Shown here: positions 1 to 9,066 of the stretch, piece by piece | Numbering within the stretch: position 1 is the first letter of the stretch | Layout of the letters: each line of letters begins with the position of its first letter | Source: an uncultured Alistipes sp. | Lineage (GTDB): Bacteria; Bacteroidota; Bacteroidia; Bacteroidales; Rikenellaceae | Assembly (NCBI GenBank): GCA_947177225.1 | Contig: CAMWTS010000001.1 | Coordinates: forward strand, 62,001-126,000 | DNA length: 64,000 nucleotides | Direction: 5' to 3' | The notes under the pieces: generated by a model | Seen by the model: only the letters and a program-made list of their open reading frames with translations | What the model was told of the DNA's origin: nothing | The model's database searches: none | Made by a program: the position numbers and the translations under genes

Positions 1-1197
1 TTTCTGATTTGCCAATGCAGTCTCGACATCTTCGCCCAACTCCTGTTCGATATCGGCAGCAGCGCTGCGAGCCATTCGCGACCATTCTTCATAATGAGGC
101 GCCGATTCGAGCATCGAACGGATCTCGCGATCGCCCTCGATCATCTTCAAGGCAAAATATCGCGGCGGGAAGTGCGCCGTCAGCGACTCCCGATGCAGAC
201 GCATATCGTTGTTCAACGCTTCGAGGTTCTCCTCTATAACAGCACCGTAGTTGATATGTATGTGACGCACACGCTTGTCCTCGTTCTCGTAGACGGCTAT
301 TACCGTGTCGAGCAGCTCGGTGATGCCCTTGCCCATAGTGGCCATCGTAGGTACCATCGGTACGCCTATCATGCGTCCGAGCAGTTCGTAGTCGAAATGC
401 GCACCGCTCTGCTCCAACTCGTCGTACATGTTGAGAGCGATGACCATTTTGGGATTGATATCGATCAGCTCCGTGGTCAGATAGAGATTGCGTTCGAGAT
501 TGGACGCAACAACGGCATTGACTATGACGTCGGGCGTATGCTCGATCAGAAAACGTCTGACGTAAACCTCTTCGGGGGTATATGCCGACAGGGCATACGT
601 GCCCGGCAGATCGGTAATGTCGATGGTATAGCCGCGATATTTGAGCTGGCTCGACTTGGCATCGACCGTCACTCCGCTGTAATTGCCCACATGTTCGTGA
701 CTGCCCGACAGCATGTTGAACAGCGTCGTCTTGCCGGAATTGGGATTGCCGATCAGAGCAATCGATATTTGTTTGCGGCTGCTCGACACAGCCTGCTCGA
801 TGGTCTGCGAACCGTCGGCATCGTTAATCAACGGACATACCATGCGATAATCCGAATCCGTATCGAAGCGCATGCGGCGATAATCGCGGCGGGGCAAACG
901 ATCGCGGCGGCTTCGGAACGGAAAACGCTCCCACCCGAACTCGCGACGATCCGCCATCATGCGATGAGCCTGCTCGTTGGTGATTACGACTATCATTTCG
1001 GCCTCCTTGCGACGCAATGAGACATCGTATCCCATGATACGATACTCGATAGGGTCTTTGAGCGGAGCATCGAGTATGACCTCGACCCTCTGTCCGCGAA
1101 CAAAGCCCATCTCCATTATGCGACGACGAAAACCGCCGTAGCCCAACACTTTGACTACGGTAGCCGATTCGCCTGTTTGAAGTTCCGATAAACGCAT
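1..1197 (-). CDS. feoB: FeoA-FeoB fusion ferrous iron transporter (N-terminal part)
   Basis: This gene is missing from the ORF track because it has no stop inside the window. Read on the minus strand from the ATG at 1197 it stays open for 399 codons to the window edge. Residues 1 to about 75 form a FeoA (SH3-like) domain starting MRLSELQTGESATVVKV. An arginine-rich linker follows (RRDRLPRRDYRRMRF). The FeoB G domain then shows G1 GNPNSGKTTLFN, G2 around NYSGVTVD, G3 DLPGTY and G4 NMYDE. FeoB is the inner-membrane GTP-dependent Fe(II) permease; its membrane core lies beyond the left edge. FeoA-FeoB fusions are common in Bacteroidota. A TATCTTTG -7 box lies 18 bases upstream of the start. The identification is secure; only the C-terminus is unseen. 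Confidence 0.95.
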   Translation of the reverse strand, partial: MRLSELQTGESATVVKVLGYGGFRRRIMEMGFVRGQRVEVILDAPLKDPIEYRIMGYDVSLRRKEAEMIVVITNEQAHRMMADRREFGWERFPFRSRRDRLPRRDYRRMRFDTDSDYRMVCPLINDADGSQTIEQAVSSSRKQISIALIGNPNSGKTTLFNMLSGSHEHVGNYSGVTVDAKSSQLKYRGYTIDITDLPGTYALSAYTPEEVYVRRFLIEHTPDVIVNAVVASNLERNLYLTTELIDINPKMVIALNMYDELEQSGAHFDYELLGRMIGVPMVPTMATMGKGITELLDTVIAVYENEDKRVRHIHINYGAVIEENLEALNNDMRLHRESLTAHFPPRYFALKMIEGDREIRSMLESAPHYEEWSRMARSAAADIEQELGEDVETALANQK

Positions 1198-1215
1198 ATA
1201 TCCGGTTTTGCGATG

Positions 1216-1223
1216 CAAAGATA
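1216..1223 (-). promoter_or_regulatory. Bacteroidota -7 box for feoAB
   Basis: TATCTTTG on the minus strand matches the Bacteroidota TAnnTTTG element, with the feoAB ATG 18 bases downstream. No good -33 TTTG is visible at the usual distance, so the promoter may need an activator or be weak. Confidence 0.5.
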
Positions 1224-1259
1224 CGCAAATTCCGGAAAAAGAGTTATCCCCATTATACG

Positions 1260-2648
1260 TTATTTTTCAATGCGCCAGCCGACACCCAGAGACTTTATCA
1301 GGTCGACATAATTAATATATTGTCCGACAATAAGTTCAATATACTCCAACTGCGACGCATACAGCTCCCGCTCGGCATCTATAACGTCGAGATATGCCGA
1401 CATTCCCGCTCTGTACAGCTCCCTGGTCAGCAAGGAGGCCGTGCGATTGGCTTCGACCATTTGCCCGTAGCACTCTATCTGCACGCTCGACTCTTCGATG
1501 GCGTTGAGTGCGGTCTCGACATCGCTCAATGCCTGAAATATCGTATTTTCGTAGGTATAGGCCGACTGCATATACTGCTCCCGGGCAATACGTTCGTTAC
1601 GGCGCAATTTGCCGAAAGCGAACAGCGGAGCAGTGAGATTGCCGGCGGCCGACCATGTCCATTTATCGAAATCGGAAAACGACTTCACCGACGATCCGAA
1701 CAATCCTCCCGCCCCGGTCAGTGCCACCGACGGGAACCGTGCGCTTCGGGCTATACCCACCTTGGCCTCGGCCTGCCGCATGTCGTATTCCGCCTTGCGT
1801 ATGTCGGGACGGCATTGCAACAGATCGGAGGGCAGACCTATCGGCACCGTCACAGGCAATCTGTCCAGAGCCAGAGAATCGCACACCGCAATGCAGTCGA
1901 TATCGTCCGGCGTCAGTCCGAGCAGCACGGCCAGCGAATAACGGGCACCGGTCACAGCCTCACGATATTTGGGTATATCGGCCGCAGCCTGCGCCACAAG
2001 GCTGCGGGCACGCTGCAAGTCGATCTGCGACGAAAAACCGTAACGGTACATCGAGTCGATCAACGCCGACGACTCCTCCCTCAAAGCATATGTCTGCTCG
2101 GCAATATCGAGTTGCCGACAATATCCGCTCAGGGTGAAATAGGCGGTGGCCACCTCGGCCGTCAGCGACAGCTCCACTCCGTAGGCCTCCCAGTCGCTCG
2201 ACAGAAATGCCGCCTCGCTGGCACGGCGCGTGTGACGCCACGAACCGAACAGCGACACCTGCCACGATGCCGACGACTGCAAAGTATACTCCTGAGAGGT
2301 ACCGTCGGCCGTATTATAGGAGCCGCTGGCATCGGCCTGTATACCGATCTGCGGGAGGAAGCTGCTCTTTACATTGCGCAGAGTGAGATAGGCTTCCACC
2401 ACACGCGATGCCGCCACCCTAAGATCGCGATTATTGGCCAGAGCCATGCTTTCGAGCGCATCGAGCCGTTCATCGCCGAACAGCCGCCACCAACACGAAT
2501 CGGCCATGACGGCATCGGTCGCAAACGAAGCTCTCTCACTATAATCCACAGGCATGTCGACATGTGCTTCATATAGTTTGGGAGCACATGATATAGCGAT
2601 ATATATCGCACATATAACAAACACTATACGTTTCATACTAATCTTCAT
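1260..2648 (-). CDS. RND efflux outer-membrane lipoprotein (OprM/CusC/TolC family)
   Basis: The 462-residue protein is the outer-membrane channel of a tripartite pump. The N-terminus MKISMKRIVFVICAIYIAISC is a lipoprotein signal ending in a lipobox, so the mature protein starts at Cys. The segment WWRLFGDERLDALESMAL is typical of NodT/OprM outer-membrane factors, followed by the duplicated long-helix repeats. The ORF track starts 18 bases earlier, but the ATG at 2648 has AAAGGA just upstream, so I use it; the ATG at 2636 is a further option. The start overlaps the stop of the RND pump gene by 11 bases (ATGAAGATTAG), which implies translational coupling. It is the last gene of the adaptor-pump-channel operon. 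Substrates cannot be read from sequence. Confidence 0.93.
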   Translation of the reverse strand: MKISMKRIVFVICAIYIAISCAPKLYEAHVDMPVDYSERASFATDAVMADSCWWRLFGDERLDALESMALANNRDLRVAASRVVEAYLTLRNVKSSFLPQIGIQADASGSYNTADGTSQEYTLQSSASWQVSLFGSWRHTRRASEAAFLSSDWEAYGVELSLTAEVATAYFTLSGYCRQLDIAEQTYALREESSALIDSMYRYGFSSQIDLQRARSLVAQAAADIPKYREAVTGARYSLAVLLGLTPDDIDCIAVCDSLALDRLPVTVPIGLPSDLLQCRPDIRKAEYDMRQAEAKVGIARSARFPSVALTGAGGLFGSSVKSFSDFDKWTWSAAGNLTAPLFAFGKLRRNERIAREQYMQSAYTYENTIFQALSDVETALNAIEESSVQIECYGQMVEANRTASLLTRELYRAGMSAYLDVIDAERELYASQLEYIELIVGQYINYVDLIKSLGVGWRIEK

Positions 2649-5600
2649 TATCGATCCTTTTTGCACGGCGTCGTTCGAATCGGGCTATGCGTCCGACGAA
2701 ATAGTAGGAGGCAGGGTAGAGAAATATACCCATAAGCGTAGCCAGCAACATGCCTCCCACAAGTGCTACACCCATAATATGCCGCGCCGTGGCATATACC
2801 CCCGATGCGAATATCAGCGGCATGACGCCCAATATGAATGCGAATGCCGTCATGATGATAGGGCGCACACGCATTCGTGCAGCTCCGACAGCTGACTCCC
2901 ATAGCGACTTATGCTGCTCGGTGAATAGTTTATCGGCATATTCGACCACCAGAATGGCATTCTTGGCGGCAAGACCGATCAACATTACGAGTGATATCTG
3001 CATATATATATTGTTGACATACAGCGTATCGACCCAATGCGACACCAATATGGCGATCAATGCTCCGGCAACGGCGAGCGGCACGCTCATCATTATCGCA
3101 ATGGGTAAAGCCCAGCTGTTGTAGAGCGCCGACAGAGCCAGAAATACGAATATCAAGGCCAGCAGATAGACCGTCGCGCCGTTTTTGGAGGCGACGCTCT
3201 CCTGATACGACATGCCGCTCCACGCTATGTCTATGTCGTCGGGCAGTGTCGCATCGGCCACACTTGCGATCTGTTTCATCACCTCGCCCGACGAGGCTTT
3301 GGCCTTGGAGGTTACGGTCACCTCTATGGCATTGTAGAGATTGTATTGCGACAGAAACTCCACTCCTACCGTATCGCGCAATTCAACGAACGACGTGAGC
3401 GGTACGCTTTCACCCGATGAAGTGGTGATATAGTAGTTTTCAAGTGCTCGTTCGTCCTGGCGATAGTCGGGAGCCGCCTGAACGTAAGTTTGATATACTC
3501 GTCCGAACCGATTGAAATTATTGACATAAGTACCGCCGAGATATGTCGTCAGCTCACCGTAAAGCCGGCTCATATCGACTCCTTGCAACATCGCCTTGCG
3601 ATTGTCGATCAGCAGGTGCCGCTGCGGGACACCGGAATTGAACTGTGTGGTGACGCTCGATACGGAAGAGAGCCCGCGAATAGTATCCATCAGTTTCTCG
3701 GTCTGCTCTTCGAGATAGCCCCAGCCACGCCCTTCGAGATCCTGAACCTCGAATGTAACGCCGGAAGCCACGCCCAAACCGGGAATCGACGGAGGAACCA
3801 TGGCATAGCTCTCCGCGCCCGGAACTCCGAGATAGAGCATCGACGACAGCCGATCGGCGATCTCCGAAGCCGAAGCCTTGCGTTCGCCATATGGTTTGAG
3901 GAGAGTGAATATAATTCCACAATTGGTTGAGCTGATACCAGCCAACATATTGAATCCGGCCGACAAAGCCGTTGCATCTACCTCCGGCAAGGTACGTATG
4001 ATGTCGTCTACCCGTTCCATCTCGGCAAGAGTGACCTCCAACGACGAGGCTTCGGGCGTGGTCACAAAAACCATCAGATAACCCTGATCTTCCACCGGCA
4101 GAAATCCCGACGGAAGACGCTTCCAGCAGATAACGATCACGCCCAGCAGCACGGCTACGAATATGCCGGTGCGAAACGTATGTTTGACCATTGTCGACAC
4201 TGTCGAATTATAGTGCTCCATGCGCCGGCCGAACCAACCGTTGAATCGGGCGAACACACCCTTCTGCGGCTGCTGTCGGGCTTTGAGCAGCATGGCACAC
4301 AAAGAAGGAGACAGCGTCAGGGCATTGATGGCCGAGAATACGACAGCGACGGCTATCGTAATGGAGAATTGACGAAAGATCAGTGCCGATATGCCGCCGG
4401 TAAACGATATGGGAATAAACACAGCCAGCAGCACAAGCGTCGTCGCCACTATCGGCGACGACACTTTGGCCATGGCCTCTATGGTCGCCTTGCGCGAGGA
4501 CATGCCCTGCGATATATTGACCTGCACAGCCTCCACAACGACGATGGCATCGTCGACGACAAGACCGATGGCCAGCACCAGACCAAGCAGAGAGATGATA
4601 TTGAGCGAGAAACCCAACAGAGGGAACATGATGAATGCTCCGATGAGCGACACCGGGATAGCCACAAGCGGAATTACCGTCGCCCGCCAGTCCTGCAAAA
4701 ATATGAATATGATGAGAATGACCAGAGCAAGGGCTATAAGCAGCGTGACGAAGATATCATGTATACCGGCCTTGATACTCGTCGTGCTGTCGACGATGGA
4801 AGTTATGCTCAGACCGTCGAGCAGACGACTTTCCAGACGCGCCACCTGCGCCCTGACATTCTTGCCCACCTCGACGGCATTGCTGCCGGGCTGCTGATAT
4901 ATGGCAATCAGCGTCGACGGCATCTGTCCGAGCCGCGATTGCATGCCATAGCTCTGACTGCCCAGTACGACATCGGCCACATCGGCCAATCGCACCTGTG
5001 CACCGGTATCGGTAGTAGCGACGATTATCTCGGAGAACTCTTCGGCCGTGGAGAGCTGCGCCGGCATCGTCACCGTATAAGTATAGACCGTGCCGTCGGG
5101 AGCCGGTTCTGCGCCCAACTTGCCGGCGGGGTAAAGCCCTCCCTGAACATCGATCGCATCGATCACCTCGTCGAGCGAGATGCCGTAGTAGTGCAGCACG
5201 TCGGGACGAATCCAGATACGCATGGCGTATTCGCCGGCACCCATGATCTGCACCTTGCCCACGCCGTCGATCTTCAAAAGCTCGTTGCGCAGATTGATAT
5301 AGGCATAGTTCGACAGAAACTCATCGTCGTAGCGACCGTCGCTCGACAAAGCATAGACCATCAGAAATCCGGTATTGACCTTACGCGTCTCCACTCCTTG
5401 CTGCTGCACCGACGACGGCAGCTGCGGCGTGGCCGTAGCTACGTTGTTTTGCGTGAATATGGCGTCCATATCGGGAGAGGACCCAACCTCAAAAGTCACC
5501 TGCAACGACATGGATCCGTCGTTGGCGCTCGTCGATTTCATGTAGAGCATATCGTCGACACCCATGACGCTCTGCGCAACGGGAGTGGCGACGGCATCGT

Positions 5601-5772
5601 TCACAGCCTGAGCATCGGCACCCTCATAGGTAGCGCTCACTTCGACCACGGGCGGCGTTATGTCGGGGTATTGTTCTATGGATAGCTGCGTGAGGGATAT
5701 GAGTCCCAGCATCACTATGACAATGGCTATCGATATTGCGAATATCGGCCTCGATACAAAAAACTTTCCCAT
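2638..5772 (-). CDS. RND multidrug efflux permease (AcrB/MexB type, HAE1)
   Basis: At 1044 residues this is full length for a hydrophobe/amphiphile RND pump. It begins MGKFFVSRPIFAISIAI, the usual N-terminal TM1. TM4 carries GLVVDDAIVVVEAVQ with the paired Asp residues of the proton relay, and TM10 carries GLAAKNAILVVEYA with the relay Lys. The periplasmic porter segment has the expected ETRKVNTGFLMVYALSS region. These pumps take up lipophilic compounds from the periplasm and outer leaflet and pass them through the adaptor and outer-membrane channel, driven by protons. It lies 6 bases after the adaptor gene and overlaps the channel gene. Family assignment is secure; the drug range is unknown. 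Confidence 0.96.
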   Translation of the reverse strand: MGKFFVSRPIFAISIAIVIVMLGLISLTQLSIEQYPDITPPVVEVSATYEGADAQAVNDAVATPVAQSVMGVDDMLYMKSTSANDGSMSLQVTFEVGSSPDMDAIFTQNNVATATPQLPSSVQQQGVETRKVNTGFLMVYALSSDGRYDDEFLSNYAYINLRNELLKIDGVGKVQIMGAGEYAMRIWIRPDVLHYYGISLDEVIDAIDVQGGLYPAGKLGAEPAPDGTVYTYTVTMPAQLSTAEEFSEIIVATTDTGAQVRLADVADVVLGSQSYGMQSRLGQMPSTLIAIYQQPGSNAVEVGKNVRAQVARLESRLLDGLSITSIVDSTTSIKAGIHDIFVTLLIALALVILIIFIFLQDWRATVIPLVAIPVSLIGAFIMFPLLGFSLNIISLLGLVLAIGLVVDDAIVVVEAVQVNISQGMSSRKATIEAMAKVSSPIVATTLVLLAVFIPISFTGGISALIFRQFSITIAVAVVFSAINALTLSPSLCAMLLKARQQPQKGVFARFNGWFGRRMEHYNSTVSTMVKHTFRTGIFVAVLLGVIVICWKRLPSGFLPVEDQGYLMVFVTTPEASSLEVTLAEMERVDDIIRTLPEVDATALSAGFNMLAGISSTNCGIIFTLLKPYGERKASASEIADRLSSMLYLGVPGAESYAMVPPSIPGLGVASGVTFEVQDLEGRGWGYLEEQTEKLMDTIRGLSSVSSVTTQFNSGVPQRHLLIDNRKAMLQGVDMSRLYGELTTYLGGTYVNNFNRFGRVYQTYVQAAPDYRQDERALENYYITTSSGESVPLTSFVELRDTVGVEFLSQYNLYNAIEVTVTSKAKASSGEVMKQIASVADATLPDDIDIAWSGMSYQESVASKNGATVYLLALIFVFLALSALYNSWALPIAIMMSVPLAVAGALIAILVSHWVDTLYVNNIYMQISLVMLIGLAAKNAILVVEYADKLFTEQHKSLWESAVGAARMRVRPIIMTAFAFILGVMPLIFASGVYATARHIMGVALVGGMLLATLMGIFLYPASYYFVGRIARFERRRAKRIDNED

Positions 5773-5778
5773 GGCCGG

Positions 5779-6894
5779 CTACTCTGTTTGAATCTTCACC
5801 CGCTCGCCATTGCGCAACTTGCTGCGCCCGCTCACAACCACCTGCTCGCCGGCACGCACACCGTCGGCGATACCCCAGCGGTCGCCATACTTGTCGCCCA
5901 ATTCGACACGCCGGTATTCGGCCGTCGAATTGCCATTGACCACCCACACGGAATTTATGCCCTGAGTCTGGTCGACAGCAAGCTGCGGCACGGTCACTAC
6001 CGGACGGCGAGGTCCTATCGACAGCGTCACGCGCGCGAACTGCCCCGGTTTGAGTTCGAAATCGGGATTGGGAAAGTTGACTACCATATCGATCGTACCG
6101 GCCGACGTGGATATGCTCTGCACCGTATAGTCGTATATGCCGGGAATAGGGTAGCGGCGGGAGTCGGCCAGATCGAGACGTATATCCGACAGAAGGTCGT
6201 CGTTGTCGAACGATGCCTGGCCGGGCTGCTGATATTGCAAATAGAGCGACGTGGGAATGGTTACCTTGACCGACATCGTATCGACGTTGGCAATAGTCGT
6301 CAGCTGTTCGAAAGCCGTACCCGGACCTACATAGTCGCCGACACTGGCCTTGTCGGTAGCTATAATACCCGAAATCGGGGCGCGAATGACAGTGTAACCG
6401 ACATTTATGCGATTGTTCTTGACGCTCTGCTCGGCACTGCGCACGGCAGCCTCGGCCGCAGCATAGTCGGAACGATATTGATCGAGCTGCGTCTGGCTTA
6501 TGGCCTCGATGCGCGCAAGCGGCACGGCGCGTTCATAGTTGCTCTTGGCTGCCGACAACTGAGCGCGCGCCGACAGAAGCTGTGCCTCGGCCGAGGCCAG
6601 CGCAGTGGATATTTGCTGAGGATCGATCTCGAAGATCTTCTCTCCGCGACGAACTGGCATACCGGCCGAATATGGAGCAGCTATCAAATAGCCGTTGACA
6701 CGAGGCTGGATTGCCACACTTGTTGCAGAATAGAGATAGCCGATAAACGTGTGAGAGTTGTAGAGCGTGTCGGATTGTGCCCGGACGACCTCTACTTCGA
6801 GCATTGGCACCTCGGAGGGTTTGGCCGTGCGATGGCACGATATGCCCGTCGCAACGATTGCCGCCAAAAGCGAAAAACGGAATATGTGGCGCAT
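5779..6894 (-). CDS. RND efflux periplasmic adaptor (AcrA/MexA type), lipoprotein
   Basis: This 371-residue membrane fusion protein starts MRHIFRFSLLAAIVATGISCH, a lipoprotein signal with the lipobox TGISC. A lipoyl half follows (FIGYLYSATSVAIQPRVNGY), then a coiled-coil hairpin rich in Ala/Gln (residues about 85 to 150), the second lipoyl half (NVGYTVIRAPISGIIATDKA), and beta-barrel and membrane-proximal domains ending at VVSGRSKLRNGERVKI. It links the RND pump to the outer-membrane channel. It is the first gene of the three-gene operon, and an 11-bp imperfect inverted repeat lies 22 to 56 bases upstream of its start, a likely operator. The regulator gene is not adjacent. Confidence 0.94.
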   Translation of the reverse strand: MRHIFRFSLLAAIVATGISCHRTAKPSEVPMLEVEVVRAQSDTLYNSHTFIGYLYSATSVAIQPRVNGYLIAAPYSAGMPVRRGEKIFEIDPQQISTALASAEAQLLSARAQLSAAKSNYERAVPLARIEAISQTQLDQYRSDYAAAEAAVRSAEQSVKNNRINVGYTVIRAPISGIIATDKASVGDYVGPGTAFEQLTTIANVDTMSVKVTIPTSLYLQYQQPGQASFDNDDLLSDIRLDLADSRRYPIPGIYDYTVQSISTSAGTIDMVVNFPNPDFELKPGQFARVTLSIGPRRPVVTVPQLAVDQTQGINSVWVVNGNSTAEYRRVELGDKYGDRWGIADGVRAGEQVVVSGRSKLRNGERVKIQTE

Positions 6895-6915
6895 ATGATT
6901 AGAATTATAATTTAA

Positions 6916-6950
6916 CGACAGACGGGGACAAAAAACATACCCGTTTGTCG
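6916..6950. promoter_or_regulatory. Imperfect inverted repeat upstream of the first RND operon
   Basis: Arms CGACAGACGGG (6916-6926) and CCCGTTTGTCG (6940-6950) pair with one mismatch across a 13-base spacer. The spacer holds a near -7 box on the minus strand (TATGTTTT). A dimeric repressor of the TetR or MarR kind could bind here and block the efflux promoter; that is inference from position and symmetry. Confidence 0.5.
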
Positions 6951-7021
6951 GACATTGCCGCTACGGCGCCATGATTGATCGGTAAATCATGTATTTATCC
7001 TCGATTTTTATATAAAAAACA

Positions 7022-7050
7022 TTTGCAGTAAAAATATTTTTATATCTTTG
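7022..7050 (+). promoter_or_regulatory. Promoter of the histone-like gene
   Basis: TTTG (7022-7025), a 17-base spacer and TATCTTTG (7043-7050) resemble the Bacteroidota -33/-7 promoter. The spacer is slightly short of the usual 19 to 21. The region is strongly A/T rich. The start codon lies 33 bases downstream. Confidence 0.65.
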
Positions 7051-7083
7051 CAATATAGAATAAACCTATTAACAAATAGTATT

Positions 7084-7260
7084 ATGAAAACATTAGTAGA
7101 GAAGATCAATGCCCAGTATGAGGCATTTGCTGCAAACGCAGCTTTGCAGGTCGAGAAGAATAATAAGGCCGCAGGTACCCGTGCTCGCAAGGCTGCTTTG
7201 GAGTTGACCAAGCTGCTGAAAGATTTCCGCAAGGTATCGGTTGAGGAGGCCAAGAAATAA
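7084..7260 (+). CDS. Histone H1-like small basic DNA-binding protein
   Basis: The ORF track starts at 7048, but the second Met (7084) gives the usual family start MKTLVEKINAQYEAFAANA and follows the promoter at a normal distance. The protein has 58 residues, Lys- and Ala-rich, with a predicted all-helical amphipathic pattern ending DFRKVSVEEAKK. Short proteins of this kind are annotated as histone H1 or Hc1-like in Bacteroidota and are thought to bind DNA as nucleoid components. It stands alone between a strong-looking promoter and a hairpin terminator, which suggests a highly expressed monocistronic message. The name rests on family resemblance; DNA binding is not shown by the sequence itself. 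Confidence 0.85.
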   Translation: MKTLVEKINAQYEAFAANAALQVEKNNKAAGTRARKAALELTKLLKDFRKVSVEEAKK

Positions 7261-7281
7261 TTTTTTCGTCCTCATCGACAA

Positions 7282-7320
7282 AAGAGCATCGTCCCGCAGA
7301 AGACGATGCTCTTGTTTTTT
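7282..7320 (+). terminator. Rho-independent terminator of the histone-like gene
   Basis: A perfect 12-bp stem AAGAGCATCGTC/GACGATGCTCTT with an 8-base loop is followed by GTTTTTT. It lies 22 bases after the stop. Confidence 0.9.
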
Positions 7321-7371
7321 GCCGCTCGCGACGGCAGCCTCCTGCCGCGTGCAAGAAATATTGTTTCAGAA

Positions 7372-9066
7372 TCAAATATGCGTAATACCCATGCGTTCGA
7401 ACATGAGCATATCGTCATCGGTAAGACCTATGCTGCCGTCGAAGTTCTCGGCGCGATTGTGATCGTCGAGATAATAGCGCGGTGCGTCCCAATCGAACTC
7501 GCCGCTGGACAATGCCACCGACGCATCGACATAGCGTCCGTCGATCGAAGCCATGTCGGCCAGCGTATGAAACAGACAGTGAGTAGTGGCCGGTGCCCAG
7601 ACATTGGCTCGGGCAAACTCGACCTTATCGGCAAACTCTCTGCAATATGCACTCGAAAACCATGCAAGAGCCGCCACATGCAGCTGATAGTAGGTCACCG
7701 TAGGCGAGGCATGCAGAAATCTTCGGCGACCGTCGTCGAGAAGATCCTCGCCGTGATCGCTGCAATAGAGCACAGCAGAGCATCTGCCGTCGGCATCGAC
7801 GGCATCTATAAGCGACGATAGCATGTAGTCGGTATATAAAACAGAGTTATCGTAGGCATTGCACAGATGTTCTCTGTGGCAGCCCGATATGGTCATATTG
7901 CTGTCGGGAGTGAACTGTGCGAACTCACGCGGGTAACGCTCGTTATAGCTGAAATGCGAGCCATAGCAGTGCAAGATGATGAACAGATCGTCATCGGGAT
8001 TTTCGCGCATGATTCTCCGCGCCCGCTCGACAAGCGCACCGTCATACTCGTGATCGAGATACTCGATATTGGCGGCATCTTTGGCAAGATTGTCGATCAT
8101 GGCTCCCTGCGGTGCCTGATTAGATATGAAGAATGTCTTGAAACCGGCCTCGCCGAACAACATCGGCAGACCTTTGCGCCGGTAGAGTTCATCATGCTGA
8201 TCGGTGGCTATCGACGACAGAATCATCGGTACGCTCTTGTGAGTGGTGTTGCTTTGAGTGACTACGTTGCGGAAAACCACTATGTCGCTGCGATCGGACA
8301 GCCTGGGGTTGGTTGCACGGTCATAGCCGTACAACTGCCAGTTGCACGCTCGCGAGGCCTCTCCGATCACAAATATGTAAACCTCGCGCCCCTCGGCGGC
8401 ATGAGCCGTACGATGAGCCTCGTAGCTGAATCCGTCGGAGGTTTTGTCGAACCCCTTGACATTAATCAATTCGCTGAAACCCAATGCCAGATTGTAAGAG
8501 ACATTCGCAGGAAATATCTTATCGCGCAATACGCGTCCGCCATCGGCAAGATACGACGGCAGCAGCAGCACCAGACCTGCGGCGGTCAACACCGCACCGC
8601 AGCGGAATGTGCGCCGGCGGAATCCGTCGCCATAGCGATAGTGTTTGACGACAACATATACACTCAACGCAAGCAGCGGCAGGTAGATGGCAAAGACCAA
8701 CGTAACCGGCACGGATATATTGCCCAACAGCTCTTTTGCTTCGCCCGGATTGGTTGTCAGCACATTGGTAAACATATCCGCTCCGATGATAGAGTTGCCG
8801 AACAGCGAGAGCAGCACGATCTGGAAAGCCGCGAAAAACATGAATATTATGCCCCACAGAACCATCACTCCGCCACGACGCGTGGCAGTCGCCCAGCAGA
8901 GGTATATGCCCGCCGGAAGGATCAGACCGCAAAGCGTAGTCCAGAATCCGTAATTCTCCGTGAAAGCCAACGCCACATTGGGTATCATCACCGCAATGAT
9001 GAAATATACCGCAACTATGGCCGACCAACTCTCTGCCGATATGGATTTTATATCAAAACGCTTCAT
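7372..9066 (-). CDS. Phosphoethanolamine transferase (EptA/MCR-like, lipid A modification)
   Basis: This 564-residue protein has five N-terminal membrane helices (to about residue 175) and a periplasmic alkaline-phosphatase-fold domain. Visible motifs are VIGEASRACNWQLYGYDRATNP (metal Glu region), TQSNTTHKSVPMILS (nucleophile Thr region), HCYGSHFSYNERYP, a CNAYDNSVLYTDYML segment and YCSDHGEDL (metal Asp/His). This is the layout of enzymes that move phosphoethanolamine from phosphatidylethanolamine to lipid A, which lowers negative charge and polymyxin binding. The usual GETAR motif reads GEASR here. The gene overlaps the upstream Omp85-type barrel gene by 14 bases and is the last of a three-gene operon. 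The acceptor (lipid A or another glycan) is not proven. Confidence 0.88.
   Translation of the reverse strand: MKRFDIKSISAESWSAIVAVYFIIAVMIPNVALAFTENYGFWTTLCGLILPAGIYLCWATATRRGGVMVLWGIIFMFFAAFQIVLLSLFGNSIIGADMFTNVLTTNPGEAKELLGNISVPVTLVFAIYLPLLALSVYVVVKHYRYGDGFRRRTFRCGAVLTAAGLVLLLPSYLADGGRVLRDKIFPANVSYNLALGFSELINVKGFDKTSDGFSYEAHRTAHAAEGREVYIFVIGEASRACNWQLYGYDRATNPRLSDRSDIVVFRNVVTQSNTTHKSVPMILSSIATDQHDELYRRKGLPMLFGEAGFKTFFISNQAPQGAMIDNLAKDAANIEYLDHEYDGALVERARRIMRENPDDDLFIILHCYGSHFSYNERYPREFAQFTPDSNMTISGCHREHLCNAYDNSVLYTDYMLSSLIDAVDADGRCSAVLYCSDHGEDLLDDGRRRFLHASPTVTYYQLHVAALAWFSSAYCREFADKVEFARANVWAPATTHCLFHTLADMASIDGRYVDASVALSSGEFDWDAPRYYLDDHNRAENFDGSIGLTDDDMLMFERMGITHI

Noticed and set aside
94-1020. 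308-residue plus-strand ORF
   Set aside because: It is antisense to the well-supported feoAB gene; its sequence has no recognisable motif. The edge gene itself was left out of the track because it has no stop in the window.
824-1228. 134-residue minus-strand ORF at the feoAB start
   Set aside because: It is in another frame of the same strand and has no family match, while the feoAB frame matches FeoA and FeoB.
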